Below are positions 51,265 through 59,229 of a stretch of 64,000 nt of DNA, piece after piece. Within the stretch, counting starts at the first letter, position 1, and the number at the start of each line of letters is the position of its first letter. The position numbers and the translations under genes were made by a program. Origin of the DNA: CAMLOF01 sp041913045 (GTDB lineage: Bacteria; Pseudomonadota; Gammaproteobacteria; Burkholderiales; Burkholderiaceae_C); the NCBI GenBank assembly GCA_041913045.1, contig JAYSGB010000004.1, positions 62,001 through 126,000 on the forward strand. The letters are read 5' to 3'. Under the pieces are notes generated by a model. It ran no database searches, was not told where the DNA came from, and saw only the letters and a program-made list of their open reading frames with translations.

Positions 51265-53002
51265 ACGCGGCAGCAACCCGCAAGACAGCGTCTGGCCCAC
51301 GGCAGACGAATCGGCCTTTGCGCCATCTTGGTTTGTGCCTCCCGCCAGTGTGCAAGCCAGCATGCCCCCAGATGCAGACCCCTGGAGGTCGCCCGCCCGG
51401 CTGTGGACTTACCTGATGCGTGCGCGGGTGTTCATTGCTGCGGTACTGCTGGCGCTGCAAGGCCTGCTCATCGTGCAAGGAGCAGGCCGCACCTGGTTGG
51501 TGTGGTTGTGCTTGGCATACGTCTTGGCCACGGCTGGCGTGCTGCGCTGGGGGCGACCCCGATCCTCAGACTCGGTATGGTCCCCGCGCTGGGCACTCAC
51601 ACTGTGGATGGACCTGGCCGTGTTTGCCGTGCTGCAGTACTACCAGCAAGGCAACATCAACTACACCCCCCTGTTCGCACTGCCCGTTCTGCTTGCTGCC
51701 ATTCTTGGCCCCTTGCTGCTGGCCCTGGGCAGCGCAGCGGCGGCCACCCTGGCGCTGCTTTGGGACGCCTGGACCACCTTTCTTTACAACCCAGACCTGG
51801 GCACCACCCGCTTTTTGCAAAGCGCCGTCACGGGCGCCGGGCTGTTCCTGGTGGCTTGGCTGGCGCACCAGCTTTCGGTTCGCCTGGTGCGTGAACACGC
51901 GCAGGCCCAGCGCAGCCAGGCGCTGGCCCGCACACAAACCGACGTTAACGCGCTGATAGTGACCGGGCTGAAAGAAGGCGTGCTGGTGCTGGACACCGCA
52001 GGCGTGGTTTGGCACGCCAACCCGGCGGCACAGCTGATGCTGGGTGCCGCAGAAGCCAGTAACGCCCCGCGCGACCTGACGCGCACGCCCGGTTGGCCCC
52101 TACTGTACGGCTGGGTGCAAAGCTGCTTTGCCTTTGGGCAAGACGAAGACACCGAACTTGTGGTGCCCGCCCCCGGTGGTGGCACCCGCAAACTGCGTGC
52201 CCGCGCCCGGCCCACCATGGGTGACACCGGCGCGCGCGCCTGCGTGGTGTTCCTGGAAGACCTGCGCGACGTGGAAGCCCGCGTGCAAACCGAAAAGCTT
52301 GCGGCCATGGGCCGCGTGTCTGCCGCCGTGGCGCACGAAATACGCAACCCCTTGGCGGCCATAGCCCAGGCCAACGACCTGCTGGACGAAGACACCACCG
52401 ACCCCACGCACAAGCGCCTGACCACCATGATTGGCCAGAACGTGAAGCGCCTGGGCCGCACAGTAGACGACATTCTGGAAGTGGTACGCCCCCCGCTGCC
52501 CGTGAACCAGCGAACCCTGCCCACCATTGCCCTGGACGACACAGTGGAGCAGTTGCTGGACGAATGGCTGCAACTGCGCCCCCAAGGTGAAAGGCTGCAA
52601 TACACCGCCGCTGCACCCAACACATTCGTGGCATTTGAGGCCGAACACCTGCGGCGCGTGCTGGTGAACCTGCTGGACAACGCCGACCGCTACGCCAGCA
52701 ATGAACATGCTGCCATTCGGGTACTTACCCAGGCCAACCCAGCGGAAGGCACAGCCACGCTTGAGGTATGGAGCGATGGCCCGGAACTCTCTGCCCAGGT
52801 GAGGGAACACCTGTTTGAGCCCTTTGCCTCTTCACACAGCCGCTCCAGCGGCCTGGGCCTGTACATATGCCGCGAACTGTGCGGGCGCTACGGCGCTACG
52901 CTGGACTACCGGCGGGCACTGAGCCAGGGCATACCGGGTAACTCGTTTATGGTGGTTTTCACCCAAGGACCAACACACGTACACGCTTACAGCACTGTAT
53001 GA
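51230..53002 (+). CDS. pilS: Type IV pilus sensor histidine kinase PilS
   Basis: A 590-residue PilS-like kinase. About six membrane helices span residues 60-220 (RVFIAAVLLALQGLLIVQGAG begins the first). A PAS-like domain follows (LIVTGLKEGVLVLDTAGVVWH), then HisKA with the His in GRVSAAVAHEIRNPLAAIAQA and a HATPase_c domain (NLLDNADRYAS, SSGLGLYICREL). PilS phosphorylates PilR to activate pilin transcription. GTG at 51230 was chosen to retain residues before the helices, overlapping the PP0621 gene by 35 bases; ATG 51362 is an alternative. pilR is not adjacent but 3.7 kb away and inverted. Confidence 0.85.
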   Translation: MEKNTNALPKAERGSNPQDSVWPTADESAFAPSWFVPPASVQASMPPDADPWRSPARLWTYLMRARVFIAAVLLALQGLLIVQGAGRTWLVWLCLAYVLATAGVLRWGRPRSSDSVWSPRWALTLWMDLAVFAVLQYYQQGNINYTPLFALPVLLAAILGPLLLALGSAAAATLALLWDAWTTFLYNPDLGTTRFLQSAVTGAGLFLVAWLAHQLSVRLVREHAQAQRSQALARTQTDVNALIVTGLKEGVLVLDTAGVVWHANPAAQLMLGAAEASNAPRDLTRTPGWPLLYGWVQSCFAFGQDEDTELVVPAPGGGTRKLRARARPTMGDTGARACVVFLEDLRDVEARVQTEKLAAMGRVSAAVAHEIRNPLAAIAQANDLLDEDTTDPTHKRLTTMIGQNVKRLGRTVDDILEVVRPPLPVNQRTLPTIALDDTVEQLLDEWLQLRPQGERLQYTAAAPNTFVAFEAEHLRRVLVNLLDNADRYASNEHAAIRVLTQANPAEGTATLEVWSDGPELSAQVREHLFEPFASSHSRSSGLGLYICRELCGRYGATLDYRRALSQGIPGNSFMVVFTQGPTHVHAYSTV

Positions 53003-53033
53003 TGAAATGAGAACCGACCGCGGAGAGCACCCC

Positions 53034-53324
53034 ATGAAACCGTCTGTCGCCTTGCAGGCCCACCGAAACACCATCCGAAGTGTGGTTGAGCGTCATCACG
53101 CCCGTAACGCCCGGGTCTTTGGTTCCGTCATACACGGGGATGACCTCGACGGCAGCGATCTGGACATACTGATCGACCCCACCCCGGACACCACACTGAT
53201 GGATGTCGCGGCCATCCAGGTAGAACTGGAAAGGCTTCTGGGTATCAACGTAGATGTGCTTACGCCTAAAGCATTGCCCATCAAATTTCGAGAACAGGTT
53301 CTGGGGGAAGCCGTGCCGGTATGA
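53034..53324 (+). CDS. MntA-like nucleotidyltransferase antitoxin
   Basis: A 96-residue minimal nucleotidyltransferase. The motif GS-x10-DxD is intact in FGSVIHGDDLDGSDLDILID. In MntA/HepT systems this enzyme adds AMP units to the HepT toxin and blocks it. ATG 53034 has GGAGAG upstream. Its stop overlaps the ATG of the toxin gene, which is frameshifted. Confidence 0.87.
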   Translation: MKPSVALQAHRNTIRSVVERHHARNARVFGSVIHGDDLDGSDLDILIDPTPDTTLMDVAAIQVELERLLGINVDVLTPKALPIKFREQVLGEAVPV

Positions 53325-53669
53325 AAAAGACCTTGCGTGTACCCGACTATCTGGGACACATCCTGCAAGCGATAGATCGCATACAACAATACACGCGGAA
53401 TGTCGACATCACCGGCATTTCTGACCGATGAAATGCTTCAAGACGCCGTCATACGCAACATTGAAGTGATCGGCGAAGCGGCTAACAACATACAACGCGC
53501 CGATGCTGCATTTGCTACCGCACACAGCGAGGTGCCCTGGCAAGTCATGTACACCATGCGCAACAGACTGTCGCACGGCTATGACAGCATTGACTTGGAA
53601 GTCGTTTGGAAAACCATCCAGAACGACTTACCTCACCTCCAGAAACTGATCGGAGCCCTAGTCAGCTGA
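53321..53669 (+). pseudogene. HepT-like HEPN toxin gene with a frameshift
   Basis: The frame opened by the ATG at 53321 encodes a normal HepT N-terminus (MKKTLRVPDYLGHILQAIDR and onward) but stops at 53429-53431 after 36 residues. The rest continues in another frame, visible from 53400, with FLTDEMLQDAVIRNIEVIGEA and the RNase motif R-x4-H-x-Y in MRNRLSHGYDS. The two halves join around 53413-53420 if one base is removed or two added. The toxin is therefore broken in this sequence, unless frameshifting or a base error restores it. A short product starting at 53400 would still hold the catalytic motif. Confidence 0.8.
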
Positions 53670-53671
53670 CT

Positions 53672-55432
53672 CTAATGCGCAGCGCTGCTTTTGGGTAGCC
53701 ACTTTTCCCAAGGCAACGCAGGCCATTTCGGGTTTTCTGCGCCACGGCGCATCCACTCCTCTGCGGCTGAGGCGCACACGCGCGGGTCGAACATGCGGCA
53801 CATGCGCTCTGCCCACCATGTGGCTTGCTCCACGTTCCCGCGTGCGGCTTGTGCAAAGGCTACGCGCCAGCCAAGGGTGGGTAACGGGTAACGGAGGGTC
53901 TCCCGTTCCAGGGCTGCTAAATCCTCGCCGCGTAGAATCTCAACATTGCTCATTGGCATGGTGAACCAATAGAGTCGCACGTAAAGCTCAGGATATAGGG
54001 CTCGCCCTAATGAAGGAGTGAGATCTGTGAGCATTTGATGAGTTGCCTGTGCCCCACGCTGGCGATACGCCGTGTAGAACGATTCCGTTTGCACATAGGC
54101 GTGCCAAACCGGTACTGCGACAGCCATGAAAACCGCCAGCCAAGCCATGGACGCGGGCACAGCATGGCGAATGTGAAGCACCTTCCACTCTTTGGCACCC
54201 AGCGCACCCAGCAAAAGGCACAGCAGCCAAAAGAAGAAGCCATAGTGCAGCGGATACTCCAGCATGGCATGCACCAGCATGGCCGTGGCCATGAGCCAGA
54301 TGAACTGCTCGGCCGCGCTCTGGCATTTGAGCCAGGCGCGCACCCACATCCAAACAACGCCACCAACAATCAGCGTACCCAATGGTAAGCCGAAAATAAC
54401 CCACATATCCAGCACGGTATTGTGGGCATGCTGGGCAATCGAGTAGTCAAAGGCGCCAACTTCAGGCGCAAGTCGCAAATGTGCATTGGCTACCGCGCCA
54501 AAACCGTGGCCCAGCCAAGGCTCTTCACCGATGGCTCTCAACACCATCATCCAAAGGCGCGGGCGGTTGCCGTCTGACACCAGAGATCGTGCGTCTTGCA
54601 CTGGGAACAAACCCCACCAGTCGATGAGCGGCGGCATGAGCAGTGCAAGCAAACCCAACAAGACGGCGGGCAGCAAAGCCAGCCAAGGCCATTTGGCGCG
54701 GTGCCAACGCGCCCACACAAAGAACAGCACGGGCCAAAGAATAAGATTGAGTGTGGCTGTTCGCGAACCGCTTAAATGGACCCCCAGCACAAGAAAAGCT
54801 ATACACAGCAGAGCAGCCATTCGCCATAGCAACGAGCGTGTAGAGGTTTGGTACCAGGCAAAGCCCACCACCGCGATACCGAGCACGAGCAAAGTGCCCA
54901 GGTTGTTAGCCTGCCCAATATTAGAGGATACACGACCACCACCTTCGCTGTGGAGGATGAAGCCCTCGTCCCAATTGGCACCAGAGACGACACCGCTCCA
55001 TTGCAACACAGCGACCAGTGCAGACACCATGGCAGCTAGGCATACCACGGTCAGAACAGCGTTGAACCACCAAGTACCCCTCAGGTTCAACCCCAAGCTA
55101 TAGGCCAACCAGCCGATCACGCCAAAGGCCAAAAATACCGCTACCAGGGTAACCCGCATCTCCCACAGCCCACCTACAACCGATGCGTGAAGTGCGGAGA
55201 GCAAGAGCACTACTACCCAGGGCAGGGGCTGACCAAACCTAACCACCCCATGACCGGCCACCCAACCACACCCCAATCCTATGAACAACGCAAAAAGCCA
55301 CTCGTTGTAGAAGGTTGTCCACGGCAATAGGTGAAACGGAAACAGGTACGCCAGCAACGTCGCCAGTACGGCGAGCAAACCTATGAGAAGCAACGTAATC
55401 TTGGCGACGGAGCTTTCGTGTTGTGAATTCAT
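53672..55432 (-). CDS. PglL/Wzy-type O-oligosaccharyltransferase (pilin glycosylation)
   Basis: A 586-residue membrane protein with about 12 helices in the first 430 residues. The Wzy_C signature region has GQANNLGTLLVLG, LSGSRTATLNL and the long periplasmic loop with GHGFGAVANAHLRLAP and QHAHNTVLDMWVIFGLP, as in PglL and PilO/TfpO enzymes that transfer lipid-linked glycans to Ser or Thr of pilins. It is downstream of two pilin genes on the same strand, so pilin is the likely acceptor. Start 55432 chosen because the first helix follows shortly. It ends 2 bases from the convergent hepT remnant. Confidence 0.83.
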   Translation of the reverse strand: MNSQHESSVAKITLLLIGLLAVLATLLAYLFPFHLLPWTTFYNEWLFALFIGLGCGWVAGHGVVRFGQPLPWVVVLLLSALHASVVGGLWEMRVTLVAVFLAFGVIGWLAYSLGLNLRGTWWFNAVLTVVCLAAMVSALVAVLQWSGVVSGANWDEGFILHSEGGGRVSSNIGQANNLGTLLVLGIAVVGFAWYQTSTRSLLWRMAALLCIAFLVLGVHLSGSRTATLNLILWPVLFFVWARWHRAKWPWLALLPAVLLGLLALLMPPLIDWWGLFPVQDARSLVSDGNRPRLWMMVLRAIGEEPWLGHGFGAVANAHLRLAPEVGAFDYSIAQHAHNTVLDMWVIFGLPLGTLIVGGVVWMWVRAWLKCQSAAEQFIWLMATAMLVHAMLEYPLHYGFFFWLLCLLLGALGAKEWKVLHIRHAVPASMAWLAVFMAVAVPVWHAYVQTESFYTAYRQRGAQATHQMLTDLTPSLGRALYPELYVRLYWFTMPMSNVEILRGEDLAALERETLRYPLPTLGWRVAFAQAARGNVEQATWWAERMCRMFDPRVCASAAEEWMRRGAENPKWPALPWEKWLPKSSAAH

Positions 55433-55506
55433 ACGCTCACTTTGCCTCAGAGAACCAGCTCTTAGAGGAGCTTGCACCCAGTAATTTGCTCATGCTTTAT
55501 GCATAT

Positions 55507-55533
55507 AAAAAAAGAGCCTCTAACGAGGCTCTT
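55507..55533 (-). terminator. Intrinsic terminator after the downstream pilin gene
   Basis: Minus strand: AAGAGCCTC, 4-base loop, GAGGCTCTT, then a T-run (55513-55507). A perfect 9-bp stem separating pilin and glycosyltransferase transcripts. Confidence 0.9.
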
Positions 55534-55550
55534 GCGGGGCAGATCAATGA

Positions 55551-55928
55551 TTAGGGAAGACGGCAGGTCGCTGTCGCCCAATCACAAGAAACAGCAGTTG
55601 TGCTCGTTCCACGCGACGACCCTGCTGTAAAAGTACCAGAAAGATCGGCGTTTTTCGCTGGCGGGGTTCCCAGCGTCGAGGCAGAGCACGTAGTACCAGT
55701 CGTGCTCACGGAAAGAGAAGGCGCGGTAGTTGTCATCTGCGCCGCATGCCAAGCTGCATAAGATTTCACAAACGAGGATGTTTCTGCCAAGCAAGCGTTG
55801 TCCGCTGATTTCTTAACGTAGTTCTGGTACGCAGGCAGCGCAACAGCTGCCAAAATGCCGATGATCGCAACGACGATCATCAGTTCGATCAGGGTGAAAC
55901 CCTGCTGGACTTTCTTAGACATGCTCAT
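55551..55928 (-). CDS. pilA: Type IV pilin, downstream copy
   Basis: A 125-residue prepilin. Leader ends KKVQQG before FTLIELMIVVAIIGILAAVALPAYQNYV (Phe+1, Glu+5). The mature domain is Ser/Thr-rich and ends CDWATATCRLP, giving the two C-terminal Cys of a disulfide loop, with another Cys pair earlier. GGAGGCTCC precedes the ATG. It has its own sigma-54 promoter. Next to a PglL-type enzyme, its Ser/Thr-rich tail may be glycosylated. Confidence 0.93.
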   Translation of the reverse strand: MSMSKKVQQGFTLIELMIVVAIIGILAAVALPAYQNYVKKSADNACLAETSSFVKSYAAWHAAQMTTTAPSLSVSTTGTTCSASTLGTPPAKNADLSGTFTAGSSRGTSTTAVSCDWATATCRLP

Positions 55929-55976
55929 GGAGCCTCCTGAAGGTTGACGAACGCCGAAGCAGCGCAGGCGACTACA

Positions 55977-55992
55977 TGCATCTTCCGTGCCA
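55977..55992 (-). promoter_or_regulatory. Sigma-54 promoter of the downstream pilin gene
   Basis: Minus strand: TGGCACG (55992-55986), GAAG, ATGCA (55981-55977). GG and GC are 10 bases apart and the -24 box is perfect. The -12 GC lies about 50 bases before the start codon. Confidence 0.88.
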
Positions 55993-56037
55993 CCCAAAGC
56001 ATCACACAACTCAAAGAAGCCCATAAGATCAATCTAA

Positions 56038-56054
56038 TTCGCACCGATTGACAA
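56038..56054. promoter_or_regulatory. Degenerate PilR-like site upstream of the downstream pilin promoter
   Basis: TTCGCA-N5-TGACAA, with the right arm identical to the two perfect palindromes at 56688 and 56710 and the left arm matching 4 of 6. About 46 bases above the -24 box. Confidence 0.35.
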
Positions 56055-56066
56055 TCATGATCAGAA

Positions 56067-56103
56067 TAAACAAGAAGTCCGATTGGATCGGACTTCTTGT
56101 TTA
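56067..56103 (-). terminator. 17-bp perfect hairpin between the two pilin genes
   Basis: Arms 56067-56083 and 56087-56103 are perfectly complementary (17 bp) with a 3-base loop. On the minus strand it directly follows the upstream pilin stop, and the 3' arm ends TTGTTTA followed by TTC, only moderately U-rich. Likely a terminator or mRNA-stabilising structure. Confidence 0.75.
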
Positions 56104-56120
56104 GCTTGGAAATCTGGCAA

Positions 56121-56516
56121 TCAGCTACCGCCGGCAATACTGCACGCCAACGTGTCCCAACGACAATTGACTTTGGCACCACTCTTACCACGTGCGGGCG
56201 TGAAGACTGACGTAGTCGCAGATGTTGCCGTGCTTACGTTTCCGTAATCGCTATTGGTAAAACCGCTGATCGTGCCAGTTACTGTAGATGTACAGCTAGA
56301 CGCTGTGTAGGTCGGGGCGGTCATGCTGGTCGTGGCGGCTGCGCCAAACGACTCGACGAACGAGGTTGCCTCACCCAGGCAGGCGTTTTCACCTGACTTG
56401 TTGATGTAGTTCTGGTACGCGGGCAGTGCGATAGCAGCCAAGATACCAATGATCGCCACGACGATCATCAATTCAATGAGGGTAAAACCCTTTTGGATTT
56501 TTTTGGACATGCTCAC
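56121..56516 (-). CDS. Type IV pilin, upstream copy
   Basis: A 131-residue prepilin whose leader and first helix are nearly identical to the downstream copy (KKIQKG then FTLIELMIVVAIIGILAAIALPAYQNYI). The C-terminal domain is different: CTSTVTGTISGFTNSDYGNV and a final VNCRWDTLACSIAGGS. GTG 56516 follows AGGAGG by 5 bases; ATG 56510 is 11 bases away, and the mature protein is the same. It is the first pilin gene after pilR and lies behind its own sigma-54 promoter. Confidence 0.92.
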   Translation of the reverse strand: MSMSKKIQKGFTLIELMIVVAIIGILAAIALPAYQNYINKSGENACLGEATSFVESFGAAATTSMTAPTYTASSCTSTVTGTISGFTNSDYGNVSTATSATTSVFTPARGKSGAKVNCRWDTLACSIAGGS

Positions 56517-56564
56517 TTGAGCCTCCTTTTGGTTGACGAACGCCCTATTGGCGCAATCGTCATC

Positions 56565-56580
56565 AGCAGGGCTTTTACCA
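56565..56580 (-). promoter_or_regulatory. Sigma-54 promoter of the upstream pilin gene
   Basis: Minus strand: TGGTAAA (56580-56574), AGCC, CTGCT (56569-56565). GG and GC are 10 bases apart. The -12 GC is 50 bases from the GTG, the same distance as at the other pilin gene. Confidence 0.78.
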
Positions 56581-56687
56581 CAGAAGGGCTGAAGTCACAC
56601 TCACAAAAGTTGAGGTATTCCAAAAATCACAAAATAAAGCTATTGATCACAAATTGTTATTTGAAAACATCCACTTTCAACCAAATA

Positions 56688-56726
56688 TTGTCACATCATG
56701 ACAAGTCAATTGTCAGAATGTGACAA
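56688..56726. promoter_or_regulatory. Two palindromes TTGTCA-N5-TGACAA: candidate PilR enhancer sites
   Basis: Perfect palindromes at 56688-56704 and 56710-56726, centres 22 bp apart (two helical turns). They lie 108-150 bases above the upstream pilin sigma-54 promoter; the second overlaps the last codons of pilR. Published PilR sites contain TGTC motifs, which each half-site carries. Confidence 0.75.
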
Positions 56727-58094
56727 AAAAACGCTACCTTCTTCCATTTTCCCCAAGCGGTAGCGCAACTGCCGCAGCGTCATACCCAGCGCCTCGGCCG
56801 CACGGGTACGGTTCCAGCGGTGGGCCTCCAGCACCTTGAGGATGGTGCGGGGCGAGGGCTCGCCAGCGGACAAGTCCGTTTCATCTACAGGCTCCTGCTC
56901 CCCCTGCGGCTTGGCACCCTGCTGCGCCAGGAACAGGTCGTTCACGCCCAGTTCCAGCCCGTCAGCCAGAGCCACAGAGCGTTCAAGCAGGTTTTCGAGT
57001 TCGCGCACGTTGCCCCTGAAGGTATGGGTCTGCAGGGCGGCCATGGCGTCTTGCGTCAAGGTGAGCGCAGGGCACCCATCGCGCAGTGCCAAGCGCTGCA
57101 GAATGCCGCTTGCCAGTGCGGGTATGTCTTCCACCCGGTCGCGCAGCGGCGGCACGTCCACCTGAATGACGTTGAGGCGGTAGTACAGGTCGTGGCGGAA
57201 CTGCCCGGCCTGCACCAGGGCAGACAAGTCTTTGTGCGATGCTGAAAGCACGCGCACGTCCACATGCTCTTCTTCCACCGCGCCCACGGGGCGCACGGCG
57301 CGTTCTTGCAACACGCGCAACAGCTTTACCTGCACGGCCAGGGGCAATTCGGCCACTTCGTCCAGGAACAGGGTGCCGCCATGGGCTGCGCGGAACAGAC
57401 CGGGTTTGTCTGCCGAGGCACCGGTAAAGCTGCCTTTGCGGTGGCCGAACAGTTCGCTTTCTATAAGTTCAGAAGGTATGGCACCGCAGTTCACTGGCAC
57501 AAAGGGGTTGCCCGCCCTGGGGCCCTGCTGGTGGACGAGCCGCGCAATCAGCTCTTTACCCGTGCCAGATTCGCCATGGATGAACACCGGTGCCTGCGTG
57601 CGAGCCACTTTACCGATGAGGCGACGCAGTGCCTGCATGGGCGGGCTGGTACCAATGAGCGGGTCTTGCGTGGGCTTGCCTTGCGTGGCCTGGTCTGCCG
57701 CCGCACCGCCTGGGGCCAGACGCAAGGCGTGGTCCACGATTTCACGCAGGCGCCCTGGGGAAAGCGGCTTGGTCACAAAGTCGAAAGCGCCAGCCTTCAG
57801 CGCCTCCACAGCGGCTTGAACGTCGCCATAGGCGGTAACCACGGCCACGGGCAGCTCCAACGCCCGCTGCTGGATATGGCGCACCAGTTCCAGGCCGTTG
57901 CCGTCGGGCAGGCGCAGGTCGGTAATGCAGAAGTTGAACCGGGCGGGTTCTTTCAGCGCCTGCATGGCTTCGGCCAGCGAAGCCGCAGCAACTACCCGCA
58001 CGCCCACCCGCTCCAGGCTGAGCTCGTACAAGGACAGGATGTCGGGCTCGTCGTCGATGACGAGGGCGCAAGGTCCAGGCTGCTTTATTCCCAT
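56706..58094 (-). CDS. pilR: Sigma-54-dependent response regulator PilR
   Basis: A 462-residue NtrC-class activator. Receiver: LVIDDEPDILSLYEL, acceptor in CITDLRLPDGNGL, Lys in FVTKPLSPG. AAA+ domain: GESGTGKELIARLVH (Walker A), GHRKGSFTGASADK (sigma-54-contacting GAFTGA loop, with Ser for Ala), GGTLFLDEVAELPL (Walker B). The C-terminal Fis-type HTH is RTILKVLEAHRWNRTRAAEAL. Adjacent sigma-54 pilin promoters support PilR. It is on the strand opposite to pilS. Confidence 0.93.
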   Translation of the reverse strand: MGIKQPGPCALVIDDEPDILSLYELSLERVGVRVVAAASLAEAMQALKEPARFNFCITDLRLPDGNGLELVRHIQQRALELPVAVVTAYGDVQAAVEALKAGAFDFVTKPLSPGRLREIVDHALRLAPGGAAADQATQGKPTQDPLIGTSPPMQALRRLIGKVARTQAPVFIHGESGTGKELIARLVHQQGPRAGNPFVPVNCGAIPSELIESELFGHRKGSFTGASADKPGLFRAAHGGTLFLDEVAELPLAVQVKLLRVLQERAVRPVGAVEEEHVDVRVLSASHKDLSALVQAGQFRHDLYYRLNVIQVDVPPLRDRVEDIPALASGILQRLALRDGCPALTLTQDAMAALQTHTFRGNVRELENLLERSVALADGLELGVNDLFLAQQGAKPQGEQEPVDETDLSAGEPSPRTILKVLEAHRWNRTRAAEALGMTLRQLRYRLGKMEEGSVFLSHSDN

Positions 58095-58173
58095 GCGGGA
58101 ATTATCTGCTTATGGGAAGTTGACGTTGGTGTTGCTGGCGAAGAAAAACCGCTCAGGCACCCAATCGTCGCGC

Positions 58174-58195
58174 CCATCGGGCGCTTCTTTGCACA
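58174..58195 (+). promoter_or_regulatory. Possible sigma-54 promoter of the minor pilin operon
   Basis: GG at 58179-58180, ten bases, GC at 58191-58192 within TTTGCA. The -12 is good; the -24 (CGGGCGC) is poor. The 49-50-base distance to the pilE ATG equals that at both pilin genes. Confidence 0.35.
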
Positions 58196-58240
58196 CCGAG
58201 CGCTCCAGCCCATACTTCACAATGAACGGAGAGGGCATCC

Positions 58241-58660
58241 ATGAATTCATACAAACGCGCTCAAGCCTCAGATTTTCGCGGCTTCACGCTCATCGAGTTG
58301 ATGATCGCCGTCGCGATCATCGGGATTCTTGCGGCAATCGCATTGCCCGCGTACCAAGAATATGTTCGACAGGCTCGCCGAGCAGATGGACAGGCTGCAC
58401 TCATGTCACTGCAACTGGCACAAGAAAAATTTCGAGCCAACAACACGACTTACGCGAGTGGCACTGCTGCGATTGGGGTTGCATCTACGTCCACTGAGGG
58501 GCACTACGCAATTGCAATCACATCCAGCAACGCCGTGGGCTACAGCGCATCAGCCGACCCACAAGGCGTTCAAGCCAGCGACACCACTTGCGACCCGCTC
58601 ACCATGACCTTGTCGGGCGGCACCATCACCTACGGCCCCACGGGGTGCTGGAAGCGATGA
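58241..58660 (+). CDS. pilE: Minor pilin PilE
   Basis: A 139-residue prepilin: leader ending DFRG before FTLIELMIAVAIIGILAAIALPAYQEYV, Glu+5 present. The family motif QARRADGQAALMSLQLAQEKF and C-terminal CDPLTMTLSGGTITYGPTGCWKR with the final Cys pair are typical of the PilE minor pilin at the head of such operons. GGAGAGGG precedes the ATG. The stop overlaps the next gene. Confidence 0.9.
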   Translation: MNSYKRAQASDFRGFTLIELMIAVAIIGILAAIALPAYQEYVRQARRADGQAALMSLQLAQEKFRANNTTYASGTAAIGVASTSTEGHYAIAITSSNAVGYSASADPQGVQASDTTCDPLTMTLSGGTITYGPTGCWKR

Positions 58661-59229
58661 TGAGCAAGCGCCCAATCAACCTCGGCTTCACACTTATCGA
58701 ATTGATGGTAACCATTGCCATCATCGGGATCATTGCGTTGGTCGCCGTGCCCTCCATGACAGCGATGATCGAAACCCGTCGTATGCAGAGCGCCACAGAG
58801 TTCGTGTACGCGCGCGTGGCTTCAGCCCGCGTCGAGGCCATCAAGCAATCCAAAACGGTTTACGTGACATTTGTTACGGGTAACAGCGGGGGCTGGTCTA
58901 TCGGCATGAGCGACAAGACCAGCTGCCAGCCCTCCACAGCCCCTGCAGACTGCACGGTAACTACGAAGGTCAACGGTACCGACACGGACTTGTCTTACGT
59001 GTTTACTGGCGCTGACCATACGCGGGTGAATATGACCAATGCGGCCTTCGGCTCGCCCTCCTCCGCCCAAGTCAGCTTCTCAGCAGGGCGTGGTACGTCG
59101 AACGGCGGATCCGTCACGCTGACGTCGACTGCTGGGCTTCAGACACAAATTCAAGTTAACGGGCTTGGTCGGGTCATTATTTGCTCACCCACGGGCTCCA
59201 GCAAACTTGGAGCTTACAGGGACTGCTAA
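58657..59229 (+). CDS. Minor pseudopilin FimT/GspH
   Basis: A 190-residue prepilin-like protein: NLG before FTLIELMVTIAIIGIIALVAV, then the GspH domain ending LQTQIQVNGLGRVIICSPTG and SKLGAYRDC. FimT proteins prime pilus assembly and some bind DNA in natural transformation; a DNA-binding role here is not shown. Start 58657 overlaps the pilE stop (ATGA), with 58660 equally possible. Paralogous to the orphan gene at 45807. Confidence 0.87.
   Translation: MMSKRPINLGFTLIELMVTIAIIGIIALVAVPSMTAMIETRRMQSATEFVYARVASARVEAIKQSKTVYVTFVTGNSGGWSIGMSDKTSCQPSTAPADCTVTTKVNGTDTDLSYVFTGADHTRVNMTNAAFGSPSSAQVSFSAGRGTSNGGSVTLTSTAGLQTQIQVNGLGRVIICSPTGSSKLGAYRDC

Noticed and set aside
55507..56103. Could the pilin-region hairpins be part of a CRISPR or attachment site?
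   Set aside because: They are single inverted repeats directly after pilin stops, with no spacer series, integrase or direct-repeat pair.
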